Shown: positions 45,504 through 55,238 of the stretch, piece after piece
Numbering within the stretch: position 1 is the first letter of the stretch
Layout: every line of letters begins with the position of its first letter
Origin: JAHEJN01 sp963787285
Lineage (GTDB): Bacteria; Actinomycetota; Acidimicrobiia; Acidimicrobiales; JAHEJN01
DNA: 64,000 nt
Direction of reading: 5' to 3'
Assembly: GCA_963787285.1 (NCBI GenBank)
Contig: CAWBCM010000006.1
Coordinates: 1 to 64,000 of the forward strand
Notes under the pieces: model-generated
What the model saw: only the letters and a program-made list of their open reading frames with translations
The model's database searches: none
What the model was told of the DNA's origin: nothing
Translations under genes and position numbers: made by a program

Positions 45504-48028
45504 GCGGCGGCGACGCGCTCACCGTTCTCGACATACTCGACCTGCCCGTCGATCAGGTGGTTCCGCACCTTCGGGCTGCCCTGGCCGAACACCACCGGGC
45601 GGTACTCGTCGCGGAGCCCGGCGCGGGGAAGACGACGCTCGTCCCTCTGCGGCTGCTCGACGAACCATGGCTCCAGGATCGAAAGATCGTGGTCCTCGAG
45701 CCCCGACGGCTCGCGACGCGAGCAGCGGCGCGCCGGATGGCGTCGCTGCTCGGTGATCGCGTGGGCGGCATCGTGGGCTTCACCACCCGTGACGAGCGCC
45801 AGACCAGCGCAGCCACCCGTATCGAGGTCGTGACCGAGGGAGTCCTCACCCGGCGTCTCCAGAACGATCCCGCGCTGGCCGACACCGGTCTGGTCATGTT
45901 CGACGAGTTCCACGAGCGCAACCTCCAGGCCGATCTCGGGCTGGCCTTTGCTCTCGAGGTGGTGGCCACCATCCGGCCCGATCTCCGGATCCTCGTGGCG
46001 TCGGCCACGATCGACTCGGCCTCGGTGTCGAGTCTGCTCGGCGGCGCTCCGGTCGTCGAGAGCGAGGGCCGGACCCATCCGGTCGACATCGTCTGGCAGC
46101 CCCGCAGCCGCAACGACCGGCTCGAACCAGCGGTCGTACGGGCCGTCGACCGTGCGCTCACCGAGACCGACGGCGACGTGTTGGTGTTCCTCTCCGGAGC
46201 CGGCGTCATCCGGCGGGTCGAGTCCGATCTTCGCCAGGTGCTCCGGGGACCGGTCGATGTACGTCCATTGTTCGGTGCGCTCGGCTCCGACGAGCAGGAC
46301 CAGGCGCTGGTGCCTTCGCCTGCCGGTCGGCGCAAGGTCGTGCTGGCCACCGACATCGCCGAGACCAGTCTGACCGTCGAGGGCGTGACGGCGGTGGTCG
46401 ACTCGGGAGAGTCACGCACGCCTCGCTTCGACCCTCGCACCGGCATGAGCAGGCTCGTGACCGGCGGTATCTCGCGGGCGTCGGCCGATCAGCGCGCCGG
46501 TCGGGCGGGGCGACTCGGGCCCGGCGTCGCCTACCGATTGTGGTCGAAGGTCGAGCACTCCACCCGGCGACCGCACCGAGATGCCGAGATCACCCAGGTC
46601 GACCTGGCCGGTTTCGTGCTCGAGACCCTGGCGTGGGGCACGCCGGACCCCGAGGGCCTCGCCCTGCTCGATCCGCCGCCCCCGGCCGCGCTGGCCGAGG
46701 CCCGTTCGCTTCTGGCCATGCTCGGCGCCGTCGACGCCGATGGCGCGCTCACGTCGACGGGTCGTCGGCTGGCCGAGGTGCCCTTGCACCCGCGGTTGGG
46801 CCGCGTCGTCCTGGCGGCCATCGACGCCGGCTGCGGCTGGCTCGGCTGTCTCATCGCCGCCACCCTCGACGATCGCGACATCCTGCGGGGCCGACCCGAT
46901 GAGTTGCCGGCCGACCTCGGTATCCGAATCGACCTGCTCCTCGACCGAAACCGTCGTCATCCGGCCGCCGACGGCGGTGCCCTCCACCGGGCCCGTCAGC
47001 GAGCGACACAGCTTGCCGACCGCCTCCGGGTCGACCGCAGCCCGGTCGACTCCCGGCTGGCCGGTGCGCTGCTGGCCGCCGGTTTCCCCGATCGCATCGC
47101 CAAGGCGCGCGAATCGGGTCGGGGCCGCTTCCGCCTCCGGGCCGGAACCGGCGCGTGGGTGTCCGAGAGCGACGTACTGGCCGGTGAGGATCTCCTCGTC
47201 GTCGCCGATATCGACGGCAACCGCAAGGAGGGCCGTATCCGCATGGCCGCTCCGGTCGACCTCGCCGATCTCGATCATCTCGGACCCGAGGTCGAGATCG
47301 TCGAGACGCTTCGCTGGGATCGCCACCGCAACGACCTCGTGCGTCGGGTCGAGCGCCGCCTCGGAGGGCTCGAGCTCGCATCGAGCGACGAACGCCCGGC
47401 GCCGGGCCCTGCCACCATCGACGCACTGATCGAACGGGCCAAGGCCACCCGTCTCACCGATCTCGGCTGGAGCGACTCGGCCCGTCAACTCCAGGGACGA
47501 CTTGCCTTCCTGCGTCATCACGACGGCGACCACTGGCCCGACGTGTCCGACACTCACCTCATGGCCACCGTCGACGACTGGCTGGCGCCCTTTCTCACCG
47601 CCGCCACCGGGCGAGCCGACCTCCGGCGCCTCGACATGGCGATGGTGATCGGAACGTGGTTGAGCTTCGACATCGCGACCGAGCTCGACCGGCTGGCTCC
47701 CCGCACGGTGGATCTGCCGAGTGGGCGCACCGTCACCCTCGACTACTCGTCGACCGAGCTGGCCGTGGTGTCGGTGCGGGTGCAGGAGGTGTACGGCACC
47801 ACGTCGACTCCGAGCGTGCTGGGTGGTCGGCTGCCGCTCACCTTCGAGCTGTTGTCGCCGGCCAACCGCCCGATCCAGACCACCAGCGATCTTGCCGGCT
47901 TCTGGACCGGCAGTTGGGCGGCGGTCCGCAAGGACATGCTGGCCCAGTACCCCAAACACGACTGGCCTGCCGACCCGGCCACGGCCACGCCGAGCCGCCC
48001 TGGCGACCGGCCGCGACGAGGCCGCTGA
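45500..48028 (+). CDS. hrpB: ATP-dependent helicase HrpB
   Basis: An 842-residue DEAH-family superfamily 2 helicase of the HrpB group. Walker A is AEPGAGKTTLVPLRLL (about 38-53), the Walker B box is MFDEFHERN (DEFH), SAT lies in VASATIDSASV, and the C-terminal motifs are LATDIAETSLTVEGV and ADQRAGRAGRLGPGVAYRLW. The C-terminal HrpB domain ends FWTGSWAAVRKDMLAQYPKHDWPADP. In vivo function is poorly known; RNA remodelling is likely. GTG 45500 overlaps the preceding stop. The convergent beta-lactamase-fold gene ends 15 bp away. Confidence 0.93.
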   Translation: MSGGDALTVLDILDLPVDQVVPHLRAALAEHHRAVLVAEPGAGKTTLVPLRLLDEPWLQDRKIVVLEPRRLATRAAARRMASLLGDRVGGIVGFTTRDERQTSAATRIEVVTEGVLTRRLQNDPALADTGLVMFDEFHERNLQADLGLAFALEVVATIRPDLRILVASATIDSASVSSLLGGAPVVESEGRTHPVDIVWQPRSRNDRLEPAVVRAVDRALTETDGDVLVFLSGAGVIRRVESDLRQVLRGPVDVRPLFGALGSDEQDQALVPSPAGRRKVVLATDIAETSLTVEGVTAVVDSGESRTPRFDPRTGMSRLVTGGISRASADQRAGRAGRLGPGVAYRLWSKVEHSTRRPHRDAEITQVDLAGFVLETLAWGTPDPEGLALLDPPPPAALAEARSLLAMLGAVDADGALTSTGRRLAEVPLHPRLGRVVLAAIDAGCGWLGCLIAATLDDRDILRGRPDELPADLGIRIDLLLDRNRRHPAADGGALHRARQRATQLADRLRVDRSPVDSRLAGALLAAGFPDRIAKARESGRGRFRLRAGTGAWVSESDVLAGEDLLVVADIDGNRKEGRIRMAAPVDLADLDHLGPEVEIVETLRWDRHRNDLVRRVERRLGGLELASSDERPAPGPATIDALIERAKATRLTDLGWSDSARQLQGRLAFLRHHDGDHWPDVSDTHLMATVDDWLAPFLTAATGRADLRRLDMAMVIGTWLSFDIATELDRLAPRTVDLPSGRTVTLDYSSTELAVVSVRVQEVYGTTSTPSVLGGRLPLTFELLSPANRPIQTTSDLAGFWTGSWAAVRKDMLAQYPKHDWPADPATATPSRPGDRPRRGR

Positions 48029-48043
48029 CCGTCGGCTCTAGGG

Positions 48044-49321
48044 TCACGCGAGGGCCTGGTACACCGCGGCCCGGAGCTGGCGGCGGATGGGGTAGGTGCT
48101 GCTGGGCATGAGCTGGGTGAGGAAGACGACGCTCATCTCCTCTTTCGGATCGATCCAGAAAGCGGTGCTCGCCGCGCCGCCCCACGAGTACTGGCCGTCG
48201 TTGGAGACGGAGCTGTTCGCAGCTGCGTCGAGCACGGGTGAGAAGCCGAGCCCGAACCCCATTCCCTCCTGGGTCACCTCCGAGAAGAACGACTGCCCGG
48301 TCTCGTTGAGGGTCTTGTTGCCGTAGAGGTGGTTGCGGGCCATGTAGGCGAGGGTGCGCGAGCCGATGATGCGCACACCGTCGAGGGTGCCGCGGCCGAC
48401 CAGCATGTCGCAGAAGCGTTGGTAGTCGGCCAGCGTCGAGGTGAGACCGCCACCGCCCGAGAGAAACGCCGGGGGTCTGGTGTAGGGCGACCGATCGGCC
48501 TTGTCGGTGGTGACCATCCGCCATGGCTCGTCGTCGAGCGGCTGGCCCAGCAGCGTCGCGACGGCCGAAGCGGGCGCATGGTTGTCGACGAAACGGTGGA
48601 CCTGGTCGGGGGCCACCTGGAAGGCCGTGTCGGGCATGCCCAGAGGGCCGAGAATGTGCTCGGCGAAGTACTCGTCGAGCGACTGGCCCGAGATCACCTC
48701 GACCAATCGGCCGACGATGTCGGTCGAGACCGAGTAGTTCCAGCTCGTGCCCGGGTCGAACAGCAGCGGGAGCTCTGCGAGCCGCGCCATCCCCTCGGCG
48801 AGGGAATAGCTGGGCACGACGAGGTTGCCGATGCCCCGCTCGCGGTACATCGCGTCGAGCGGATGCTGGAACATGAAGCCGTACGTGAACCCGCCCTGGT
48901 GGGTGAGGACGTCCTTCACCGTCGGGACACGGGTGGGTGGCCGGGTGATCGGCGCCTCGGCGATGCCGCCGGCCCACACCTGCAGGTCGGCGAACTCGGG
49001 AAGGAAACGCGAGATCGGGTTCTCGAGCAGGACGTGGCCGTCCTCGTAGAGCTGCATGAGCGCGATCGAGGTGATCGGCTTGGTCATCGAGTAGATGCGC
49101 ACGATGGAGTCGATCTCGATGGGTCGCCGGGCCTCGATGTCGGCCCACCCGTAGTGGTCGGTGTAGACGACCTCTCCATGACGAGCCACCTGGACGGTGG
49201 CGAAAGGCAGCTTTCCGGCGTCGACGTAGCGGCGACCGACCGCGCCGATGCGATCGAGGCGGCTCTGGTCGAATCCCGAGCTGTTCACTGCTGCTGCTCC
49301 CGGTTGGTGAAGACTGGCCAT
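48044..49321 (-). CDS. Serine hydrolase, class C beta-lactamase fold
   Basis: 425 residues, no signal peptide. The S-x-x-K motif is SMTK in IVRIYSMTKPITSIAL, the Tyr motif is WNYSVSTDIVGRLVEV, and YSWGGAASTAFWIDP carries the third motif (GGA). The pattern fits EstB/LovD-like esterases or transesterases related to class C beta-lactamases. ATG 49321 gives a normal length; the open frame upstream to 50428 is antisense to the DUF6174 gene and spurious. It is the third protein of this fold in 10 kb. Confidence 0.87.
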   Translation of the reverse strand: MASLHQPGAAAVNSSGFDQSRLDRIGAVGRRYVDAGKLPFATVQVARHGEVVYTDHYGWADIEARRPIEIDSIVRIYSMTKPITSIALMQLYEDGHVLLENPISRFLPEFADLQVWAGGIAEAPITRPPTRVPTVKDVLTHQGGFTYGFMFQHPLDAMYRERGIGNLVVPSYSLAEGMARLAELPLLFDPGTSWNYSVSTDIVGRLVEVISGQSLDEYFAEHILGPLGMPDTAFQVAPDQVHRFVDNHAPASAVATLLGQPLDDEPWRMVTTDKADRSPYTRPPAFLSGGGGLTSTLADYQRFCDMLVGRGTLDGVRIIGSRTLAYMARNHLYGNKTLNETGQSFFSEVTQEGMGFGLGFSPVLDAAANSSVSNDGQYSWGGAASTAFWIDPKEEMSVVFLTQLMPSSTYPIRRQLRAAVYQALA

Positions 49322-49393
49322 TGTCGCTCGACGGCAGAAGAAAACCGAACCGGACTCGGGAACCGGCGTCGTTCGACCATCGTCAGAACTCGC

Positions 49394-50281
49394 ATGAACC
49401 GATCCCGTCATCTCCTCCTCATCTCCGTCGCTGCCGTCGCGCTCGTTGCGGTGGCCTGTGGCACCTCGACACCCACGATCGTGGTCGGCGCCGAGCCGAC
49501 CTCCGAGCCGGCGGTGGACGAGCCCGTGGTCGACCCCACGCCCGAGCCTCCGCTGATCGACACGGCGGCGCTCGACGCGCTCGAGGCGGCCCGTGCGCTC
49601 TGGGAGAGCAGCGGCATCGACTCCTACGAGTACATCTACAGTCGCGCCTGTGAGTGCTCCGAGACCGAGTTCGGTCCCAACACCGTCGTGGTGGTCGATC
49701 ATGCCGTCGTCGGCGTGTTCGGCCCCGGCGGTGCACCGGTGGAGGCCAGCGACTACACGATCGACGAGCTCTTCGACGCCTCCGAGCAGTCGATCCGTCG
49801 GGGCGAACCCTCGGCCAACGAGTACCACTCGGAGCTCGGGTACCCCGTCGTGGTGAGCCTCGACGTCGAGGCCCAGGCCTACGACGGCGGCTTCGCCCTC
49901 GGGATCACCAACTTCTCGCAGAACACCAGCGCCGAGGCCGACCTGATCGCCGCCCGCCAACTGTGGGAATCGGCGGCTCCGGCGTCGTACACGATGACCT
50001 ACCGGTTGGTCTGCTTCTGCCCCGAACTCCGGGCCACCGTGACCGTAGAGAACGGTCAGGTGGTGTCCTTCGAGCCGATGGGTGAGATCACCATCGACGA
50101 GCTGACCGTCGAGGACCTCTTCGCCGACATCCAGGCCGCCTTCGACCAGAACGCCGCCCGGGTCACCGCCACCTTCGACGCCGAGCTCGGCTACCCGGTC
50201 GACTACTTCATCGACGAGGACGAGATGATCGCCGACGAGGAACACGGCTACACCGTCGAGGCTTTCACCGTCGTTCCGTAG
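49394..50281 (+). CDS. Lipoprotein with two tandem DUF6174-like domains
   Basis: 295 residues. The lipobox is ALVAVAC (Cys near residue 18), followed by a Pro/Glu linker. Two similar modules follow: ALWESSGIDSYEYIYSRACECSE at about 65-87 and QLWESAAPASYTMTYRLVCFCPE at about 190-212. Each continues into a VVVVDHAVVGVF / VTVENGQVVSFEP strand and a DELFDASEQSI / EDLFADIQAAFDQ helix, and a Y-HSELGYPVVVSLD / FDAELGYPVDYFID end. Each has a C-x-C motif, possibly a disulfide or metal site. DUF6174 has no known function. The internal duplication is clear. Confidence 0.82.
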   Translation: MNRSRHLLLISVAAVALVAVACGTSTPTIVVGAEPTSEPAVDEPVVDPTPEPPLIDTAALDALEAARALWESSGIDSYEYIYSRACECSETEFGPNTVVVVDHAVVGVFGPGGAPVEASDYTIDELFDASEQSIRRGEPSANEYHSELGYPVVVSLDVEAQAYDGGFALGITNFSQNTSAEADLIAARQLWESAAPASYTMTYRLVCFCPELRATVTVENGQVVSFEPMGEITIDELTVEDLFADIQAAFDQNAARVTATFDAELGYPVDYFIDEDEMIADEEHGYTVEAFTVVP

Positions 50282-50420
50282 ACGCCGGCACGAAAGCACC
50301 GGTGTGGTGGACGAGGAGCCGGCTTTGTGGTGGTCGCCACGTTGGTGACCAGCGTCGAGCTGGGCAGGTCGAGGTGACCGCTCGCTCCACCACCCACGAG
50401 TCGTCGGCCACAATGGTCGG

Positions 50421-50855
50421 ATGGACATCCTCTTCGTCGCCGGCTTCGCCCCGATCGTTCCCGACCCGTCGACTGCCGTCGCCTTCTACCGGGACGCGCT
50501 CGGCCTGCCGCTCGAGACGGTGTCGGGCGACTATGTCGCGGCCGACGGCTTCGGCGGCGTCAAACACCTCGGTGTCTGGCCGCTCGCCGAGGCCGCCCAG
50601 TCGTGCTTCGGGACCGCCGAGTGGCCCGACGACGTGCCCACCCCGCAGGCAACCATCGAGTTCGAGGTCACCGACGTGGCCGCCTCCGCCGATGAGCTTC
50701 TGGCCCGAGGCCACGAGTTGATCCATCACGCCAGAACGGAACCATGGGGCCAGACCATCGCTCGACTGCTCGGCCCCGAAGGACTCCTCATCGGCCTCTG
50801 TCACACACCGTGGCTCCACGAGTCCGCCGCGCACCGAGCAGCATCGGAGCACTGA
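50421..50855 (+). CDS. VOC/glyoxalase superfamily protein
   Basis: 144 residues. The vicinal-oxygen-chelate pattern is visible: DPSTAVAFYRDALGLPLE, then a strand pair to IEFEVTDVAASADELLARGHEL and RLLGPEGLLIGLCHTPW. These proteins bind a divalent metal and act as dioxygenases, isomerases or antibiotic-binding proteins. ATG 50421 has CACAAT, near the -10 pattern, 7 nt upstream. The 139-bp gap before it (50282-50420) holds no gene I can support. Confidence 0.75.
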   Translation: MDILFVAGFAPIVPDPSTAVAFYRDALGLPLETVSGDYVAADGFGGVKHLGVWPLAEAAQSCFGTAEWPDDVPTPQATIEFEVTDVAASADELLARGHELIHHARTEPWGQTIARLLGPEGLLIGLCHTPWLHESAAHRAASEH

Positions 50856-50899
50856 AGGCCCGACGGGCGAGGTACCGCTGGCGCGGGCCGAATCCTGGC

Positions 50900-50974
50900 T
50901 GGTGCCCTCGGCGGGATTCGAACCCACGCACACGCCTCCGGAGGGCGATGCTCTATCCCCTGAGCTACGAGGGC
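50900..50974 (-). tRNA. tRNA-Arg (anticodon CCG)
   Basis: The minus strand folds as a full cloverleaf: acceptor GCCCTCG with CGAGGGC, D arm GCTC/GAGC, anticodon loop CTCCGGA giving anticodon CCG, T arm GTGGG/CCCGC with loop TTCGAAT, and an encoded CCA end. The outer pair of the anticodon stem is a T-T mismatch; all other stems pair. It lies about 1.4 kb from the arginyl-tRNA synthetase gene. Confidence 0.93.
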
Positions 50975-50988
50975 GGGGACCATCGATC

Positions 50989-52239
50989 CTACTTCGGTAT
51001 GTCCTTCCAGGCACCGCTGTCGGCGCGGGGCTCCTTGGGCAGGCCCAGCACCATCTCACCGATGATGTTGCGTTGGATCTCGGAGCTTCCCGCGTAGATC
51101 GTGCCCGCCCGGGCGCCCATGAAGGTGTCGGTCCACGACAGTGAGTCGTCGGCGGGAGCGCCGGGCGAGTCGGGTCCGAACACTGATGTGGCCATGCGAC
51201 CCCGGGGCGTGAGGGCCTCGGGCCCGAGGATCGATACGGCCAGCTCGGTCACCTCGCGGTGGTATTCGGAGTGATAGAGCTTCGACAGGCCCCCCTCGGG
51301 GCCCGGAGCCTTGCCGGCGAGGAACGACGTGAGCGTCCGCAGACCGTTGAAGCGCATGACCTCGACCATGGTGTGACACCAGGCCAGTCGCTGGCGCACG
51401 ATCGGGTCGTCGACGACCCCTCGGATCCTGGCGAGCTCGATCAGGCGGTCGAGCTCGAGGCGATAGGTGATCGGCACGGTCGCGGCGGTCCATCCCCGTT
51501 CGTAGCCGAGCAGGGTCATGGCCACGGCCCAACCGCCGTTCACCTCACCGACCACGTTCTCCTTGGCGGTGACGGCGTCGGTGAAGAAGACCTCGTTGAA
51601 GTCGCTGTCGCCGTTGATCATCTTGATGGGCCGGACCTCGACGCCGGGCTGGTCCATCGGTACGAGCATGAAGGTGATGCCGCGGTGCTTCCTGGCGTCG
51701 GGATCGGTACGGGTCAGCAGGAAGATCCAGTTCGCCCACTGGCCGGCGGAGGTCCAGATCTTCTGGCCGTTGATGACCCACTGATCGCCGTCGAGCCCCG
51801 CCTTGCACCCGAGGTTGCCGAGGTCGGAGCCCGCATTGGGCTCGCTGTAGCCCTGGCACCAGACGTCGTCTCCACTGATGATTCGGGGGATGAAGTGTTG
51901 CTTTTGCTCCTCGGTACCCCAGTGGATGAGCGTGTTGCCCACCATCTGGATGCTGAAGGCGTCGTTGGCCCCGCCCGCCGGCACCCCGGCCCGGGTGAAC
52001 TCCTCGGCCACGATCACGGTCTCGAGGGGCGACAACCCGGGTCCGCCGTACTCGGTCGGCCAGCTGAGGGCCAACAACTGGTTGTCGCGGAGGATCTCGC
52101 GCCACTCGAGGCCGAAGGCGCGGCGCTCGTCGTGGGGGAGGGCTCCGACGCCCGTCCAGTTCGCCGGTAGGTGTTCGGCGAGGAAGGCCTGGATCTTCTC
52201 GCGATACGCCTGTGCTTCCGGGGGATACGTGGGGTCCAT
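50989..52239 (-). CDS. Acyl-CoA dehydrogenase, FadE type
   Basis: A 416-residue flavoenzyme of the mycobacterial FadE type. CQGYSEPNAGSDLGNLGCKA, VINGQKIWTSAGQWANW and the C-terminal IYAGSSEIQRNIIGEMVLGLP are characteristic; the middle RFNGLRTLTSFLAGKAPGPEG segment is typical of FadE proteins in lipid or steroid side-chain degradation. TAGGTT lies 6 nt upstream of ATG 52239, so the transcript is leaderless. It is placed between tRNA-Arg and argS, and is divergent from argS. Confidence 0.92.
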   Translation of the reverse strand: MDPTYPPEAQAYREKIQAFLAEHLPANWTGVGALPHDERRAFGLEWREILRDNQLLALSWPTEYGGPGLSPLETVIVAEEFTRAGVPAGGANDAFSIQMVGNTLIHWGTEEQKQHFIPRIISGDDVWCQGYSEPNAGSDLGNLGCKAGLDGDQWVINGQKIWTSAGQWANWIFLLTRTDPDARKHRGITFMLVPMDQPGVEVRPIKMINGDSDFNEVFFTDAVTAKENVVGEVNGGWAVAMTLLGYERGWTAATVPITYRLELDRLIELARIRGVVDDPIVRQRLAWCHTMVEVMRFNGLRTLTSFLAGKAPGPEGGLSKLYHSEYHREVTELAVSILGPEALTPRGRMATSVFGPDSPGAPADDSLSWTDTFMGARAGTIYAGSSEIQRNIIGEMVLGLPKEPRADSGAWKDIPK

Positions 52240-52245
52240 CCCGGC

Positions 52246-52251
52246 AACCTA
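52246..52251 (-). promoter_or_regulatory. -10 box (TAGGTT) of the leaderless fadE-type gene
   Basis: On the minus strand TAGGTT ends 6 nt before ATG 52239. A plus-strand TAGGCT at 52302-52307 is the likely -10 box for argS, leaving about a 26-nt leader before GTG 52340. Confidence 0.5.
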
Positions 52252-52339
52252 CCCGCAGGTAGCCGGCCGGCAAAGGTCACCGGGACCGGTCGACCCGGGC
52301 GTAGGCTTGGCGGCTGTCCTGTTCTGGTCGATCTCTTCC

Positions 52340-53967
52340 GTGTCGGAGCCCCTTGTGATCCGCGACGTGCTCGTCTCCGCTCTCACCGATGCCCTCACCG
52401 CGGTCGGTGTCGAGCCACCTCCGTCGGGGATCGACATCGAGCGTCCGGCCAATCGCGACCACGGCGACTGGTCGTCGAACGTGGCATTGGCCCGGGCCAA
52501 GGCGGCCGGTCGCAACCCACGTGAGCTGGCGGGCGAGCTGGTCGCCCACCTCGCCGAGGCCGACATCGCCCATGTGGCCGGTGTCGAGATCGCCGGGCCG
52601 GGGTTCGTCAACTTCCGGCTCCACGACACCTGGCTCCACGACGTTCTTCGTCAGACGGTGAAGGAGGGAGTCGACGACTACGCCCGACTCGACATCGGCG
52701 GCGGCGCCAAGGTGCTGGTCGAGTTCGTGAGCGTGAACCCCACCGGTCCCCTCCACGCCGGCCATGCCCGTGGCGCCGTCTACGGCGACAGCCTGGCCCG
52801 CATCCTCGACCGTTGCGGCTACGACGTGGGCCGCGAGTACCTGCTCAACGACCGCGGCGTGCAGATGAAGCACTTCGCCGATTCCATCGCCGCAGCTGCG
52901 GCCGGCGAGCCCACGCCCGAGGGCGGCTACAAGGGCGCCTACATCGACGAGTGGGCCGCCGAGCTCCCACCCGATGTCGACTCGCTCGAATGGGCCTACG
53001 CGCGCTGTCGGGCCTACATCGCCGAGACGCTCGAGCGTCTCGACATCCGGTTCGAGTACTGGCACTCCGAGCGCGACATGGTCGCCTCCGGCGCCATCGA
53101 CGCCACCCTCGCCGATCTCCGGGCCGCAGGGGTGGTGTTCGACGACGACGGTGCCGTGTGGCTCCGTTCCACCGACCATGGCGACGACAAGGACCGCGTG
53201 CTCGTCAAGTCCGACGGCGAGCCCACCTACCTCTTGCCCGACATCGCCTATCACCGCGACAAGTTCGCCCGCGGCTGGGAGCTGCTCGTCAACGTGTGGG
53301 GCGCCGACCATCACGGCTACGTCCCGCGCATGAAGGCCGCCATCCAGGCGTTGGGTCACGATCCCGACGATCTCGAGATCCAGGTCACCCAGCTGGTGCG
53401 GCTCGAGCGCGGCGGCGTCGAGGTGAGGATCGGCAAGCGCTCCGGCGAATTCGTCGAGCTGGCCGAGATCATCGACGAGGTCGGAGCCGATGCCACGCGG
53501 TTCACCTATCTGCTGCAGAGCATCGACTCCCAACAGACCATCGATCTCGCGGTCATCGCCAGCCAGACCATGGACAACCCGGTCTTCTACGTGCAGATGG
53601 CCCACGCCCGGGCCCGATCGATCCAGCGCAAGGCCGCCGAAGCCGGGATCCCGTCGCCCGATGCCGCCGTGGTCGACCTGTCGCCCCTCGGTCACGAACG
53701 CGAGCTCGACGTGCTGCGTGCGCTGTCGGAGCTTCCCGACCTGCTCGGCGTCGCCTGCCGGGAGCGGGCGCCGCACAAGGTGGCCACCTGGGTCCGCGAG
53801 CTCGCTTCCGCGTTCCACGGCTTCCATCACGACTGCTACGTGATCGGCGACGGCATCGCGCCCGAGCTCACCGCCGGCCCGCCTCGCGGCTGGTCGACGC
53901 CGCCCGTATCGGGCTGGCGATCGGCCTCGGCGTGCTCGGCGTGTCGGCTCCCGACGAGATGCGCTGA
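52340..53967 (+). CDS. argS: Arginyl-tRNA synthetase (two apparent base insertions near 3' end)
   Basis: Class I synthetase charging tRNA-Arg, about 541 residues. The HIGH motif appears as HAGH in NPTGPLHAGHARGAVYG; the KMSKS equivalent is GKRSG in VEVRIGKRSGEFVEL; the N-terminal Add1 domain and C-terminal anticodon-binding domain are present. GTG 52340 is given as start, GTG 52355 is possible. The frame breaks at 53875-53890. Removing one G and one C there restores TAARLRLVDAARIGLAIGLG and the proper stop at 53967. Otherwise the gene is normal, so read errors are the simplest explanation. Its stop overlaps the lysA start. Confidence 0.93.
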
Positions 53968-55238
53968 TGGCCGCCGATCTCCCGCCACCTGTTGCCCGAC
54001 AGCGCGGCGATCGACGCCGACGGACAGGCCACCATCGGTGGTCTGCGGCTGGTCGATCTCGCCGACGAGTTCGGCACGCCGCTGTTCGTCTACGACGAAG
54101 ACCACCTCCGCGCCCGCTGCCGCGAGTCGGTGCAAGCCTTCGGCGACGGCGTGGCGTACGCCACGAAGGCGTTCCTGTGCAAGGCCATGGCTCGCCTCGT
54201 CCACGAGGAGGGCATGTACCTCGACGTGGCCACCGGTGGCGAGCTGTACGTGGCCCTCGATGCCGGCGTACCCGCCGAGCGCCTGGTTCTGCACGGCAAC
54301 AACAAGTCGCTCGCCGAGCTGACGATGGCCCTCGAGGCCGGTGTGGGACGCATCGTCGTCGACAGCTTCGACGAGCTCGATCGACTCGAGGTCCTCCACG
54401 ACCGGCGAGGCTGGGTGCCGAAGGTGCTGTTGCGGCTCACTCCGGGCGTCGACGCCCACACCCACGAGTTCATCGCCACGGGCCAGGACGACTCCAAGTT
54501 CGGCTTCACGGTGTCGAACGGCACGGCGACCGCAGCGGTCGATCGAGCGCTGCGATCCCCGTCGGTCGACGTGAGGGGAATCCATGCCCACATCGGCAGC
54601 CAGGTGTTCCGCATCGAGTCGTTCTACGAGTCGGTGCGGGTCATCGCCGACGTTCGCGGCCGACTACGACTTCGCCGAGCTCTCCGTCGGCGGCGGTCTC
54701 GGCGTCGCCTACGTCGAGGGCGAGGAGGCGCCGACCATCAGCCAGTGGGGCGGCGCCGTACGCGGCGGCCTGCGCCGAGGCCGGCATCACCGCTCAGGTC
54801 AGCGCCGAGCCGGGCCGGTCGATCGTGGCCGCGGCCGCGGTCACCCTCTACTCGGTGGGCACCATCAAACACATCCCCGGGGTGCGCACCTATGTCTCCG
54901 TCGACGGCGGCATGAGCGACAACCCGCGTCCGGTGCTCTACGGCACGGGGTACGAGACCTTCCTCCCGCGGCTGGCCAATGCCGATCGGGACCGCACCGT
55001 CACCGTCGTGGGCAAGCACTGCGAGTCGGGCGACCGGCTGGTGATCGACGCCCTCGTGCCGACTGGTATCGAGGTCGGCGACGTCCTGGCGACGCCGGTG
55101 ACGGGCGCGTACGGGCACTCGATGGGATCGAACTACAACAAGGTGCTCCGCCCGCCGGTGGTCTTCGTCTCGAACGGCAGCGCCCGCCTGGTGGTGAAGC
55201 GCGAGTCCTACGAAGACCTGGTGCAGCGCGACGTGTGA
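53967..55238 (+). CDS. lysA: Diaminopimelate decarboxylase (three apparent base insertions)
   Basis: PLP enzyme making lysine from meso-diaminopimelate, about 422 residues once repaired. Blocks are VAYATKAFLCKAM (PLP lysine), DVATGGELYVAL, HAHIGSQVF, LSVGGGLGVAYVEGE, SAEPGRSIVAAAAVTLY and VGKHCESGDRL. The reading needs three frame changes: near 53985 (then LPDSAAIDADG), near 54652 (then AADYDFAELS) and near 54750 (then APYAAACAEAGI). All three are single-base insertions. ATG 53967 overlaps the argS stop (TGATG), giving MAADLP. The 3' end overlaps the convergent ATPase gene by 31 bp. Confidence 0.92.
   Translation: MAADLPPPVARQRGDRRRRTGHHRWSAAGRSRRRVRHAAVRLRRRPPPRPLPRVGASLRRRRGVRHEGVPVQGHGSPRPRGGHVPRRGHRWRAVRGPRCRRTRRAPGSARQQQVARRADDGPRGRCGTHRRRQLRRARSTRGPPRPARLGAEGAVAAHSGRRRPHPRVHRHGPGRLQVRLHGVERHGDRSGRSSAAIPVGRREGNPCPHRQPGVPHRVVLRVGAGHRRRSRPTTTSPSSPSAAVSASPTSRARRRRPSASGAAPYAAACAEAGITAQVSAEPGRSIVAAAAVTLYSVGTIKHIPGVRTYVSVDGGMSDNPRPVLYGTGYETFLPRLANADRDRTVTVVGKHCESGDRLVIDALVPTGIEVGDVLATPVTGAYGHSMGSNYNKVLRPPVVFVSNGSARLVVKRESYEDLVQRDV

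Noticed and set aside
53967..55238. lysA as a genuine pseudogene
   Set aside because: The three breaks are isolated single-base insertions in fully conserved sequence, like those in argS and thrC, so sequencing error is the better explanation.
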